Assembly: GCA_949294085.1 (NCBI GenBank)
Contig: CASFFX010000005.1
Location: 1 to 46,700 of the forward strand
Reading direction: 5' to 3'
DNA: 46,700 nt
Source of the DNA: an uncultured bacterium
Lineage (GTDB): Bacteria > Elusimicrobiota > Elusimicrobia > Elusimicrobiales > Elusimicrobiaceae
In this document: positions 1-8,501 of the stretch, piece by piece
Numbering within the stretch: the first letter of the stretch is position 1
How the letters are laid out: each line of letters opens with the position of its first letter
Position numbers and translations under genes: made by a program
Notes under the pieces: generated by a model
The model's database searches: none
What the model was told of the DNA's origin: nothing
The model's input: the letters and a program-made list of their open reading frames with translations, nothing else

Positions 1-1
1 A

Positions 2-1279
2 TGCGTAGGGGATTCTGTGCGCAGCTGCGGCTGTAACGGGATGGGTACGCAAACGAGGACGTGCAATACGGCGACGGGGCAGTGGAGTGCGTGGAGCTCG
101 TGCAGTGTGTCTGAAACGTGCGAATGCACGGGGACGAAGCCTGCGGAAACGCAAAGCTGCAACACGTGCGGCACGCAGACGCGCACGGTAACGTGCAATA
201 CGACTACCGGGGAGTGGACGACGGGCGATTGGAGCGAGTGCGACAAAGAGATAAGCGAGTGCGAAAAACAAACTTGTAAATCCGCCTATGACGCGGGCAC
301 GCTGGATGCTTACTGTGCACAATTTGGACTGTATGCTGCAAGTAACTCTACGGACGAATTATCTCGCGACAATTGTTGTAACGTGTGTACAGGTCGCTGC
401 GTAGTAGAAAACGGCAAGTGCGTTATTGCTAAACGGCTTCTCAAACTGGAGTCTAGTACCATGGCCTTACGCTATGGCGAAAATTCCTCTACGGTGTACC
501 TACTTCACAGCGGGAGTTTTTTGGGGCGTGCAACAAATAGCGATGGCTTAGCCTCGATGGCCCAGTATGGTTCAACTGGGGAAACAAGCAGTATTTGTGA
601 TTTTTCCATACCTGCTTCTTCCGAAATAAAGAATTTAAGCGATTTGCAGCAATCTGATTTCAGTGAACTTCGCCAGGAATGTAATTCTTGTTCTGATGAC
701 AAGTGTGATGTTGGAGGCTTGTACTTGGATGAAAACGGGTGGAAAACGCTCTTGGCTATTGATCATTATGGCGGAGATGCTGTTTGTGATATATTGGACG
801 GAAGAACTTTGGGCCAGCTGGCGGCTGATAGCAATAAGTATGATTTGTTGAATTCTAATATCTCTCTTTCGGGAAGCCAGTGTGGAAATTTAAGCGGCGG
901 TTCAGGCGATTTGTGCAATGAAACGGGTTCTTGCGGCGTAAATTATACAGATTTTAGCCCCAATCTTCCGGAATCTGTAAAGATCAAAATGTCCGAAGCC
1001 TGCCAAGCGTATCAGGCAGAACAGGCAAGTTTTAAAGGTGCTCAACGTTGTACGACGCCTGTAGGGTCAATCCCGGCGAGCGCTTGGACGTATAATGATA
1101 AATTTACGCTGGGAACGAGTGATAAATATATAAACATGAAGCCCGTTTCGTCGGATTGTAAGGTTACGGTGCAAACGGGATCTCTCCATATTTATGGCGG
1201 GATGGTGGATGAATATAAATGTGTCAAAAATGAAGATGACGAGGGATATACCGGGCAATTGTGCGGTAATTTTATTTAA
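2..1279 (+). CDS. Thrombospondin-type-1-like repeat secreted protein, C-terminal part (5' end outside window)
   Basis: The reading frame is open from the left edge, so the true start lies upstream and only about 425 C-terminal residues are seen. The first ~75 residues hold two or three Cys-rich repeats with the signature GTQTRTxxC followed by WSAWSSC or WSEC. These resemble thrombospondin type 1 repeats, including the WxxWxxC core. The rest is rich in Cys (many CxxC and CC pairs), Ser, Thr and Asn, with no membrane segment, as expected of an extracellular disulfide-bonded domain. It ends in a strong hairpin. Adhesion or surface display is inferred; the family of the C-terminal domain is not recognised. 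The next gene is a GT-C-like membrane protein that might modify it. Confidence 0.75.
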   Translation, partial: CVGDSVRSCGCNGMGTQTRTCNTATGQWSAWSSCSVSETCECTGTKPAETQSCNTCGTQTRTVTCNTTTGEWTTGDWSECDKEISECEKQTCKSAYDAGTLDAYCAQFGLYAASNSTDELSRDNCCNVCTGRCVVENGKCVIAKRLLKLESSTMALRYGENSSTVYLLHSGSFLGRATNSDGLASMAQYGSTGETSSICDFSIPASSEIKNLSDLQQSDFSELRQECNSCSDDKCDVGGLYLDENGWKTLLAIDHYGGDAVCDILDGRTLGQLAADSNKYDLLNSNISLSGSQCGNLSGGSGDLCNETGSCGVNYTDFSPNLPESVKIKMSEACQAYQAEQASFKGAQRCTTPVGSIPASAWTYNDKFTLGTSDKYINMKPVSSDCKVTVQTGSLHIYGGMVDEYKCVKNEDDEGYTGQLCGNFI

Positions 1280-1309
1280 TACGTAACAGCAATTCCCTGC
1301 CAATTACGC

Positions 1310-1338
1310 AACCGGGCGGCCGAATAAGCCGCCCGGTT
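1310..1338 (+). terminator. Strong hairpin after the TSP-repeat gene
   Basis: A perfect 11-bp inverted repeat (1310-1320 pairing with 1328-1338) surrounds a 7-nt loop, 30 bases after the stop codon. There is no long T-tract behind it, so efficient intrinsic termination is uncertain. The position suits a 3' end-forming or mRNA-stabilising stem. Confidence 0.6.
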
Positions 1339-1405
1339 GTATGAGGGCGCAAAATCTGGGCGGGGAGCCTTTTTTCCCGGCGGGTCAGGATGCCTTAAAA
1401 ATGTT

Positions 1406-1411
1406 TATAAT
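1406..1411 (+). promoter_or_regulatory. -10 box TATAAT directly upstream of the 1419 start
   Basis: A consensus TATAAT lies 7 nt before the ATG at 1419, which puts the predicted transcription start at or next to the A of the ATG. No Shine-Dalgarno sequence is present, so a leaderless mRNA is inferred. No convincing -35 hexamer is seen. Confidence 0.55.
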
Positions 1412-1418
1412 ATAGCGT

Positions 1419-3107
1419 ATGGAGAAAAAAACATTGCTGTCCAAATTGGCCGGTTTTGCGGGCCGCCACGGCGGGTGGTGGCTGTTTTTGCTGTGTGTGG
1501 CCGGGTGCGTGTATTATGGTTTGTCCCGCGGGCAAACTATCTCCATAGACGCCATGAACTACCACCTCTACAATGCGTTTGCTTTTGTGGAAGGCCGCAT
1601 GGACACCGATATCATCCCCGCCGGGATTCACACGTTTTTGAATCCGCTTTCCGATGTGCCTTACTATCTGATGATTCGCTGGTGGAACAACTGCCCGCAT
1701 GCGGTGGCGGCGGTGTTGGCGGCGTGGAGCGGGGGACTGTTGTTTTTATTTTACAAGCTGTGCGGAATTGTTTTTTCACGCAAGCAATGGCTTTGGATTT
1801 GGGCTTCCGTTTTTGCGGCGGTGGGCGGATTTATGTTTCGCTCGCAGTTGGGGTCCCCCAATAATGACGTACTGCTTAATATGTGCGCAATGGGGGCCAT
1901 TTATTTGATGTTTCGGTTTTTGTTTGTGCGTTCCCGGCGGACGGGGCTCTTGTTTTGGGCGGCTTTTATCGTGGGGAGCATTACGGGGATGAAGTATTCC
2001 CTGGCGCCGGTGGCGGTGGCGCTGTTCGCCGTACTGTGCTGGAACGCCCCCCAGCTGCGGCGGCCGGGCCGGCTGTTTGGCCTTTTTATCGGGGCGGCGG
2101 CGTTGGGCTTTTTGCTGACGAACGGCTATTTTATGTATCGGCTGTGGGACCTGTATGGCAACCCGGTGTTTCCGTATTTTAATCAAATTTTTCAATCGCC
2201 CTTTTTTGCTCCGGAAAGCTTACAGGAGGCGCGCTTTTATCCGCAGACGGTCTGGCAATGGCTGTTTTTTCCGTTTGCCCGTTTTTTGTCTCCCGGATCT
2301 TTGGTGTCGGAAGTATTGTACGATTATCATTTGGCGGCGGGGTTTGTGGGATTTTGGGTATTGCTGGGGATGCAGCTGTGGCCGCGGCGCGCGGCGGAGC
2401 AGAGTGCCCGCCAGAAACTGGATAACCGTCTGACAAATTCCCTGTTGGTGTTAACGGGAGTAATGTACGTAACGTGGCTGACGGTATTTGGCGGGATTTT
2501 GCGGTATGTGATTGTGCTGGAAATGCTAAACGGGTTGTTGGCTATGTATTGCCTCATGCGTTTGCCGTGGCCCAAAGTGGCGGTTGTGCTGGCGGTGGGA
2601 CTTTTGGTGTTTTTGGGCGCAACGACGCGGAACAAACCGTGGGGAGAGCGGCATTATCCGTTTTCCAAGCGAAGCATAGAATTTATCCCCCAACTGCCCC
2701 AGCCGGAAAAGGACGCCATGATTATTATTTGGGGGACGCCCCTGTCGTTTTTGGCGACCTTTTTCCCCGATACCAAAGTGTTTGTGGGGGGGATTCGTTT
2801 CCCGTTGTATTGGGACAAACATTGGTCGTTGCGTATCCAGTCCCGCCAATTGAATTTCCTGCCGGATATTTATTTTAAGCACGGCTTTGACGACGCCATC
2901 AAAAACGCCATTGCCCGCCATAACGGCCCTATCTATATGCTTACCGTATATTGGGAGCTGATGCTGGACCCCGAAACGCTCAACCCCTACGGATTGGAAG
3001 CGGCTGAACCCAAATGTCAGACGTTTAATTCTTATGCCAATGCCTATATCTTTCCCAATGCGGGCTGGGCGCTTTGCCGCTTGAAAAAGCAGGAAAATCC
3101 CCTCTAA
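1419..3107 (+). CDS. Polytopic GT-C-like membrane protein (putative polyprenyl-phosphate-sugar glycosyltransferase)
   Basis: 562 residues with about a dozen hydrophobic helices. After the first helix comes an outside loop with an acidic residue (D44) and the motif NYHLYN (47-52), then AGIHTFLNPLSD (68-79). This layout fits GT-C enzymes, whose catalytic Asp lies in the first extracytoplasmic loop. A clear paralog lies at 34602-36221, sharing NYHLYN, LNPL-D, GFLLT-GYF, LYGNP-FP, FNQIFQSP and ILRY. The soluble C-terminus is shared too (GPIYMLT). Substrate and acceptor are unknown. The gene follows the TSP-repeat gene and may act on it. Start 1419 is chosen because of the TATAAT 7 nt upstream. 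The GT-C assignment is by topology and motif only. Confidence 0.7.
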   Translation: MEKKTLLSKLAGFAGRHGGWWLFLLCVAGCVYYGLSRGQTISIDAMNYHLYNAFAFVEGRMDTDIIPAGIHTFLNPLSDVPYYLMIRWWNNCPHAVAAVLAAWSGGLLFLFYKLCGIVFSRKQWLWIWASVFAAVGGFMFRSQLGSPNNDVLLNMCAMGAIYLMFRFLFVRSRRTGLLFWAAFIVGSITGMKYSLAPVAVALFAVLCWNAPQLRRPGRLFGLFIGAAALGFLLTNGYFMYRLWDLYGNPVFPYFNQIFQSPFFAPESLQEARFYPQTVWQWLFFPFARFLSPGSLVSEVLYDYHLAAGFVGFWVLLGMQLWPRRAAEQSARQKLDNRLTNSLLVLTGVMYVTWLTVFGGILRYVIVLEMLNGLLAMYCLMRLPWPKVAVVLAVGLLVFLGATTRNKPWGERHYPFSKRSIEFIPQLPQPEKDAMIIIWGTPLSFLATFFPDTKVFVGGIRFPLYWDKHWSLRIQSRQLNFLPDIYFKHGFDDAIKNAIARHNGPIYMLTVYWELMLDPETLNPYGLEAAEPKCQTFNSYANAYIFPNAGWALCRLKKQENPL

Positions 3108-3123
3108 CAGGCTGTTAAAATAC

Positions 3124-3154
3124 AAAAACCCGCGCCTGCAAGCGCGGGTTTTTT
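3124..3154. terminator. Bidirectional rho-independent terminator
   Basis: The stem is a run of A plus CCCGCGC (3124-3135) pairing with GCGCGGG plus a T-run (3142-3154), around a 6-nt loop. It has A's on one side and T's on the other, so it can end both the 1419 gene on the plus strand and gdhA (stop at 3170) on the minus strand. Confidence 0.9.
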
Positions 3155-3169
3155 GATCAGAAAGACTCT

Positions 3170-4519
3170 TTACACCAGGCCTTGGTCTATCATCGCGTCG
3201 GCCACCTTTTTGAAGCCGGCAATATTGGCCCCCGCCATGTAATTGCCTTTCATGCCGTATTCTTCGGCGGCCGAAAGGCAGCTTTGATGAATATTGTTCA
3301 TAATGCGCTGGAGGTATTGGTCCACTTCTTCGCGGGTCCAATAGACGCGCATGCTGTTTTGCGTCATTTCCAGGCCGGAAACCGCCACCCCGCCCGCGTT
3401 GGACGCCTTGCCGGGCGAATACAAAATGCCGGCTTGCTGAAACGCTTCTATCGCGCCGGGCGTGCAAGGCATGTTGGAGCCTTCGCACACGCATTTGCAG
3501 CCGTTTTGCAGCAGGAGTTGGGCGTCTGCGGTGTGCAGTTCGTTTTCGCAGGCGGTGGGGCAGGCGACGTCGCAAGGGATATCCCAGGTTTTTTTGCCGG
3601 GGCGGAAGTGCGCCCCTTTGAATTTCCGGTCGTATTCCTTCAAGCTGCCGCGCCGGACGAATACCAAATCTTTTAAGAAGGCCAGTTTTTCGGCATCTAC
3701 GCCATTTTCGTCGTAAATGCTTCCGTCGTAATCCATAAAGCCCACCACTTTGCCGCCCAGCTGGGTCAGTTTCTCCATGGCGTAAATCCCCACGTTGCCC
3801 GTGCCGGACACAATGCACGTTTTGCGGCGCAGGCTGTCGCCGCGGGTGGCCAGCATGTTTTGGGCAAAATACGCCACGCCGTAGCCGGTGGCTTCCGGCC
3901 GCAGCAAGCTGCCGCCCCAGTTGGGTTTTTTGCCGGTAAAGGCTCCGGTAAAATCGTTGGTCAATTTTTTGTATTGGCCAAACATGTAGCCTATTTCGCG
4001 CGCGCCGCAGCCCAAGTCTCCGGCGGGGATATCGGTGTGGTAGCCGATGTGGTGGTAAAGTTCATTGATAAACGAGTGGCAAAAACGCATGACTTCGCTG
4101 TCGGACTTGCCGCGCGTGTCAAAGTCGCTTCCGCCTTTGCCGCCTCCCAGCGGGAGGGTGGTTAAGCTGTTTTTGAATACTTGTTCAAATCCCAAAAATT
4201 TTAATACATCCTGCGTAACGGTTTCGTGAAAGCGCATCCCGCCTTTATACGGCCCCAGCGCGCTGTTGTACTGCACGCGGAACCCGCGGTTGACGTGGAT
4301 TTCGCCTTTATCATCCTGCCACGGCACGCGGAAGATGATCGTGCGCTCCGGTTCTACGATGCGTTCCAAAATGCGTTCTTTGATATAGAGCGGCTTTTGC
4401 TCCAGCACCGGTTTTAAGGTGCTGATTACTTCAAATACGGCTTGGTGAAAAACCTTTTGGGCGGGGTCTCTTTTGGTTAGCGCCGCCAGGAACTGCTCGG
4501 TATAAGTATTGATGTCCAT
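3170..4519 (-). CDS. gdhA: Glutamate dehydrogenase (NADP-type, hexameric family)
   Basis: 449 residues, the usual length for the bacterial ~50 kDa hexameric enzyme. It interconverts glutamate with 2-oxoglutarate plus ammonium in the cytoplasm, here probably for ammonium assimilation. Visible landmarks are the substrate-binding YKGGMRFH, the catalytic-lysine motif PLGGGKGGSDFD, DIPAGDLGCGAREIGYM, and the Rossmann-fold start VSGTGNVGIYA. The start at 4519 has a good ribosome binding site (AAAGGAG) and a promoter further up. It is monocistronic, converging on the 1419 gene across a shared terminator and divergent from the MntR-like regulator. NADP preference is inferred from family resemblance only. 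Confidence 0.95.
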   Translation of the reverse strand: MDINTYTEQFLAALTKRDPAQKVFHQAVFEVISTLKPVLEQKPLYIKERILERIVEPERTIIFRVPWQDDKGEIHVNRGFRVQYNSALGPYKGGMRFHETVTQDVLKFLGFEQVFKNSLTTLPLGGGKGGSDFDTRGKSDSEVMRFCHSFINELYHHIGYHTDIPAGDLGCGAREIGYMFGQYKKLTNDFTGAFTGKKPNWGGSLLRPEATGYGVAYFAQNMLATRGDSLRRKTCIVSGTGNVGIYAMEKLTQLGGKVVGFMDYDGSIYDENGVDAEKLAFLKDLVFVRRGSLKEYDRKFKGAHFRPGKKTWDIPCDVACPTACENELHTADAQLLLQNGCKCVCEGSNMPCTPGAIEAFQQAGILYSPGKASNAGGVAVSGLEMTQNSMRVYWTREEVDQYLQRIMNNIHQSCLSAAEEYGMKGNYMAGANIAGFKKVADAMIDQGLV

Positions 4520-4548
4520 AGCGTCTCCTTTTGGGTGCTGCTACCCCC

Positions 4549-4578
4549 ATTATAAACATATCTTTTTGGCAAACGCAA
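4549..4578 (-). promoter_or_regulatory. gdhA promoter
   Basis: On the minus strand a TATAAT -10 (4554-4549) is preceded by TTGCGT (4578-4573) with an 18-bp spacer, about 30 nt upstream of the gdhA start. It shares the intergenic region with the divergent regulator gene, whose own -10 is probably TATGAT at 4591-4596. Confidence 0.55.
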
Positions 4579-4639
4579 GGGGGAAGCAAATATGATAAGA
4601 TATACACGACACCCGTCCCCGCGGCGGGGGGAGATTCGT

Positions 4640-5023
4640 ATGAAATTATCCCCGAATATGGAAGACTATTTGGAAGCCGTTTCCCTGTGCGCCAATGCCG
4701 AGGGCGTGGCCCGCGTGCGCGATATACGCGATATGCTGGGCGTCAAAACCCCCAGCGTAACCGGCGCGATGAAAGCGCTGGCCCAAGGGGGATACGTCAG
4801 CCACCCGCCCTACGGCGGCATAGAGCTGACCGCCAAAGGCCGCCGCGCCGCCGAAGACGTCAAAAAACGGCATGCCATTTTAAGCCGTTTCCTCACGCAA
4901 GTAATTGGCGTCAATCCCAAAACGGCCGATATGGACGCCTGCAAAATGGAACATGCCGTCAGCCGGGAAACCTTGGAAAAACTGCACGACTATCTGCGCA
5001 AACAAACCGGAGAAGCCCAATGA
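4640..5023 (+). CDS. MntR/DtxR-family metal-dependent transcriptional regulator
   Basis: 127 residues from the ATG at 4640, which has a GGGGGGAG ribosome binding site. The frame is open further up to 4592, but that extension covers the promoter and is probably not coding. An N-terminal winged helix (DYLEAV, VARVRDIRDML, SVTGAMKAL, GYVSH) is followed by the dimerisation/metal domain. Candidate metal ligands match the MntR pattern: Asp and Glu of EDYLE, His of KRHAIL, and the CxxEH of DACKMEH. There is no C-terminal SH3/FeoA domain, as in MntR. Its stop overlaps the start of the pilin gene (ATGA), so the two are translationally coupled. Mn or Fe sensing is inferred. Confidence 0.85.
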   Translation: MKLSPNMEDYLEAVSLCANAEGVARVRDIRDMLGVKTPSVTGAMKALAQGGYVSHPPYGGIELTAKGRRAAEDVKKRHAILSRFLTQVIGVNPKTADMDACKMEHAVSRETLEKLHDYLRKQTGEAQ

Positions 5024-5580
5024 AAAAAGGCTTTACGTTGTTGGAAATGCTGATGGTGCTGTTAATCCTCGGCATTTTGGCAACGGTGGCGGTGCCGCAA
5101 TATCACGTGGCGGTAAGTAGCGTTCGTTATAACCGGGGCCGCCAGATTGCGGAAGAGGTGTTCCGGGCGGAAAAAGCTTATCAGCTGGCTCACGGCCGCG
5201 TAACGGCCATGCTGTCCAATTTAAGTCTTTCCTATCCCGTTGACTACGCCAACTATTACGACAAGCAAGGAACCCCTTCCTTACACCCAGACTCCCTGGA
5301 CGAAGTAGTCGGCGCATTGTATTATTTGAAAAACGGGGATAAGCTGTCCATTATAGACATGGAAATACTTCACATTGTCTATGAAGTCAAAGGGCAGCCC
5401 ATAAGGTATAAACTGTATTATCTGCCGGAAAGCCAGGCTGTTCTTCGGGCATGCAGTGTAACCGCCCGTACGCTGGACCCGGTTGAGTACCAGAAAGGCG
5501 TGGACCTGTGCCGTGCCCTGGGCGCGGAGGAGGACCCCGACTCGGTGGATTCTCCCTACGGGCTGCAATTTCGGTGGTAA
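5020..5580 (+). CDS. Type IV pilin-like protein (prepilin), orphan 1
   Basis: 186 residues. The class III leader is MKKG followed by FTLLEMLMVLLILGILATVAVPQY, so prepilin peptidase should cut after the Gly and leave N-terminal Phe with Glu at position 5. The globular domain ends with two cysteines spaced as in the other two pilins here (ACSV ... DLCRALG), likely a D-region disulfide loop. The frame is open upstream to 4531, but ATG 5020 starts the leader and overlaps the regulator stop by 4 nt. No other pilus assembly gene is nearby. Whether it is a major, minor or pseudo-pilin cannot be told. Confidence 0.9.
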   Translation: MKKGFTLLEMLMVLLILGILATVAVPQYHVAVSSVRYNRGRQIAEEVFRAEKAYQLAHGRVTAMLSNLSLSYPVDYANYYDKQGTPSLHPDSLDEVVGALYYLKNGDKLSIIDMEILHIVYEVKGQPIRYKLYYLPESQAVLRACSVTARTLDPVEYQKGVDLCRALGAEEDPDSVDSPYGLQFRW

Positions 5581-5638
5581 AGCGTTGGCCGTGCGGCAAA
5601 AGGCCAATCCCGCCGCGCGTAAGCGGAGCTAAATTTTC

Positions 5639-5664
5639 TATAATATATTTATCCTTAATATAAT
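5639..5664 (+). promoter_or_regulatory. Two TATAAT boxes upstream of ileS
   Basis: TATAAT occurs at 5639-5644 and again at 5659-5664 in an AT-rich stretch, 37 and 17 nt before the ileS ATG. No good -35 is visible for either. A GGAG Shine-Dalgarno follows at 5667-5670. No T-box leader is present in the short 5' region. Confidence 0.5.
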
Positions 5665-5681
5665 ACGGAGTGACAAAAAAC

Positions 5682-8501
5682 ATGGCAAAAAATAAGTATT
5701 CTCATACCGTTTTGCTGCCCAAAACGGATTTCCCGATGCGCGCCGGACTGACGCAAAAAGAACCTAAAATTTTGGAGTTTTGGCAATCCATTAATCTCTA
5801 CGAAGCAATGCTGAAGAAAAACGAAGCCGGCAAACATTTTGTTTTGCACGACGGCCCGCCCTATGCCAACGGGAAAATTCATATCGGACACGCTCTGGAC
5901 AAAACCATTAAGGATATTATTATCAAAAGCCGCGCGATGACGGGCTATTATACGCCCTACGTGCCGGGGTGGGACTGCCATGGTCTGCCCATTGAACAGG
6001 CGCTTTTGAAAGAATTGAAGCTGGACAAAAAACACATTACCGACGTGCCCGCCTTCCGCAAAAAGGCGCGCGCCTTTGCTGCCAAATTTATTGACTTGCA
6101 GCGCCAAGGTTTCAAACGCTTGGGCGTGCAGGGCGATTGGGACAATCCGTACCTCACCATGTCCCCGCGCTACGAAGGCATTACCATTGGCGTATTTTTG
6201 GATTTGATTGAAAAAGGCTACGTCTATAAAGGCCAAAAAACGATTACGTGGTGCTCCCACTGCGAAACCGCCTTGGCCGACGCCGAAACGGAATACAAGG
6301 ACATCCAATCTTCTTCCATTTATCTGCGGTTTAAGCTGGTCAACCCCAATGCCAAAGTGCTGGGCGATTTGGACTATTCCAAACCCGTCAGCCTGGCGGT
6401 GTGGACCACCACCCCCTGGACGATTCCCTCCAACATGGCGGCGGCCGTTTCCAACACCGAGGATTATGCCATCTTGAAAGACGCCAAAACCGGGGAATAC
6501 TACATCGTGGCCGAAAAACTGGCCGAAGAATTTTTGAAAAATACCGGGTTGGACTGCACCCAAGCCGGCAAAGTGGCGGGCGCCGATTTGGTGGGGATGA
6601 AGTATTATCATCCCTTGACGCATAAAGAAAACCCCGTCATCTGGACGGACTTCGTAACGATGGACGCCGGGGTGGGGATTGTGCACATTGCTCCCGGCCA
6701 CGGCGAGGACGACTTCCGCGCCGGCAAACAATGGGGGCTGGAAACGTTCTGCCCCGTGGACGAAAAAGGCTGCTACACCAAAGAAGCGGGCGTGTTTGAA
6801 GGGATGCACGTGTTTGCCGCCAACCCGCTGATGGTGAAAAAACTGGACGAACTGGGCGCGCTGATTAAAGAGCAGGAAATTACCCACAGCTATCCGCATT
6901 GCTGGCGCTGCCATAATCCGATCATCTTCCGCGCGACGGAACAATGGTTTATGAGCATTGACAAAGACGGCCTGCGCCAAAAATTGATGGACAACCTCTC
7001 CAACGTCAAATTTTACCCTGCCGGCGGCGAGGAACGGATGCGCTCTATGATTGGGCTTCGCCCGGATTGGTGTCTTTCCCGCCAGCGCTTCTGGGGTACC
7101 CCGGTTACGATTTTGTATTGTAAAAAATGCGGCAAACCGCAGGTGGATCACGAGCTGTTCTCGTTTATTAAAGAACGCGCGCTGAAGGAAGGTTCCGATT
7201 TTTGGTTTACGGACCCGGTGGAAAAATTGATGCCGCAGGGATATCATTGCTCTTGCGGCTGCCACGAGTTTCGCAAAGAAACGGATATTTTGGACGTGTG
7301 GCTGGATTCTGGTGTGTCGTGGGCGGCGGTGTTGAAAGACCGCGGCATCGATTTCCCGGCCGACGTGTATTCCGAAGGGTCGGATCAGCACCGCGGCTGG
7401 TTCCAAAGCTCGTATATCCCTTCCTTTACGCTGGAAGGAACCGCTCCGTTCAAAACGATTTTAACGCACGGCATGGTGCTGGACCAGCAAGGCCGGCCGA
7501 TGCATAAATCACTGGGCAACAGCGTGGACCCGGAGGACGTGATCAACAAATTCGGGGCCGATATTTTGCGCCTGTGGGTGGCCTTTGCCGATTACCAGGG
7601 CGACGTGCGCATTTCGGACGAAATTTTGGGCGGCCCGGTGGACACCTACCGCAAAATCCGCAATACGGTACGGTATGCGCTGGGGAACTTGTCCGACTAT
7701 GACCCCGCGCTGCACCAAGTGCCCGCCAAAGATTTGACGGAAATGGACCGCTATATGCTGGGCCGCTTGGACGAACTGATCCAGGAAGTGCATGCCGGCT
7801 ACGAAGAATTTAATTTCCGCCGTGCCATGCGCGCGCTGACGGATTTTTGTATTTTGGATTTGTCCTCGTTTATGTTGGATGCGTCCAAAGACCGGCTGTA
7901 CACGCTGGGCGCTTCTTCGCCGGCGCGGCGCAGCGCGCAGACGGTGCTGGCCGAAATTGCAGTTACGCTGCTGCAGCTGATGGCGCCCGTGCTTTCCTTT
8001 ACCGCGGAAGAAGCCTGGCAGGAACTGCGCAAAACCGCTTTGGGGCGCAACCTGCCGCAGAGCATTTTCCTTTCCAATATGCCGGCCAACTCTTCTATGA
8101 TTCCGGACGTGAAGCTGGAAGAAAAGTGGAATAAAATCCGCCGCGTGCGCGAAGCCGTGCAAAAAGTGTTGGAAGAAACCCGCCAGAAAGGCGTCATCGG
8201 TTCTTCGTTGGAAGCCAAGATAACGTTCAAAACGTCCAACCCGCAAACGAAGGCCTTCTTGGAAGAAACCAAAGCCCTGTGGCCGGAGATTGCCATCGTG
8301 TCCGAGGTGGAAATTGCCGACGGGAAAGACGAATTGGAAATCACGGCCGAACATGCCGACGGGCAGAAATGCGCCCGCTGCTGGCAATGGAAAAAGGACG
8401 TCGGTTCCGACGCCGCCCACCCGGATTTGTGCGCCCGCTGTGCCCGGGTGCTGGCCCAAGAGGGGCTGACGGTGGAAGAAGGGGAAAAAGTCGGTGCGTA
8501 A
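5682..8501 (+). CDS. ileS: Isoleucyl-tRNA synthetase
   Basis: 939 residues, full length for bacterial IleRS. It charges tRNA-Ile with isoleucine and edits valine. Class I signature 1 is HIGH at 67-70 within HDGPPYANGKIHIGH. The editing-domain motif WTTTPWTIPSN is present. A C-terminal zinc finger has CARCWQW and a later CARCARV. Signature 2 is unusual: PMHKSLGN at 606-613 where KMSKSLGN is typical, keeping the second Lys and Ser. ATG 5682 is preferred to the GTG at 5670, which overlaps the GGAG ribosome binding site. The gene heads a six-gene operon with overlapping stops and starts. Confidence 0.96.
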   Translation: MAKNKYSHTVLLPKTDFPMRAGLTQKEPKILEFWQSINLYEAMLKKNEAGKHFVLHDGPPYANGKIHIGHALDKTIKDIIIKSRAMTGYYTPYVPGWDCHGLPIEQALLKELKLDKKHITDVPAFRKKARAFAAKFIDLQRQGFKRLGVQGDWDNPYLTMSPRYEGITIGVFLDLIEKGYVYKGQKTITWCSHCETALADAETEYKDIQSSSIYLRFKLVNPNAKVLGDLDYSKPVSLAVWTTTPWTIPSNMAAAVSNTEDYAILKDAKTGEYYIVAEKLAEEFLKNTGLDCTQAGKVAGADLVGMKYYHPLTHKENPVIWTDFVTMDAGVGIVHIAPGHGEDDFRAGKQWGLETFCPVDEKGCYTKEAGVFEGMHVFAANPLMVKKLDELGALIKEQEITHSYPHCWRCHNPIIFRATEQWFMSIDKDGLRQKLMDNLSNVKFYPAGGEERMRSMIGLRPDWCLSRQRFWGTPVTILYCKKCGKPQVDHELFSFIKERALKEGSDFWFTDPVEKLMPQGYHCSCGCHEFRKETDILDVWLDSGVSWAAVLKDRGIDFPADVYSEGSDQHRGWFQSSYIPSFTLEGTAPFKTILTHGMVLDQQGRPMHKSLGNSVDPEDVINKFGADILRLWVAFADYQGDVRISDEILGGPVDTYRKIRNTVRYALGNLSDYDPALHQVPAKDLTEMDRYMLGRLDELIQEVHAGYEEFNFRRAMRALTDFCILDLSSFMLDASKDRLYTLGASSPARRSAQTVLAEIAVTLLQLMAPVLSFTAEEAWQELRKTALGRNLPQSIFLSNMPANSSMIPDVKLEEKWNKIRRVREAVQKVLEETRQKGVIGSSLEAKITFKTSNPQTKAFLEETKALWPEIAIVSEVEIADGKDELEITAEHADGQKCARCWQWKKDVGSDAAHPDLCARCARVLAQEGLTVEEGEKVGA

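Noticed and set aside
5581..5681. T-box riboswitch or terminator ahead of ileS
   Set aside because: The region is only about 100 bp; a TTGGCC/GGCCAA stem (5585-5607) has no T-tract and no T-box sequence is present.
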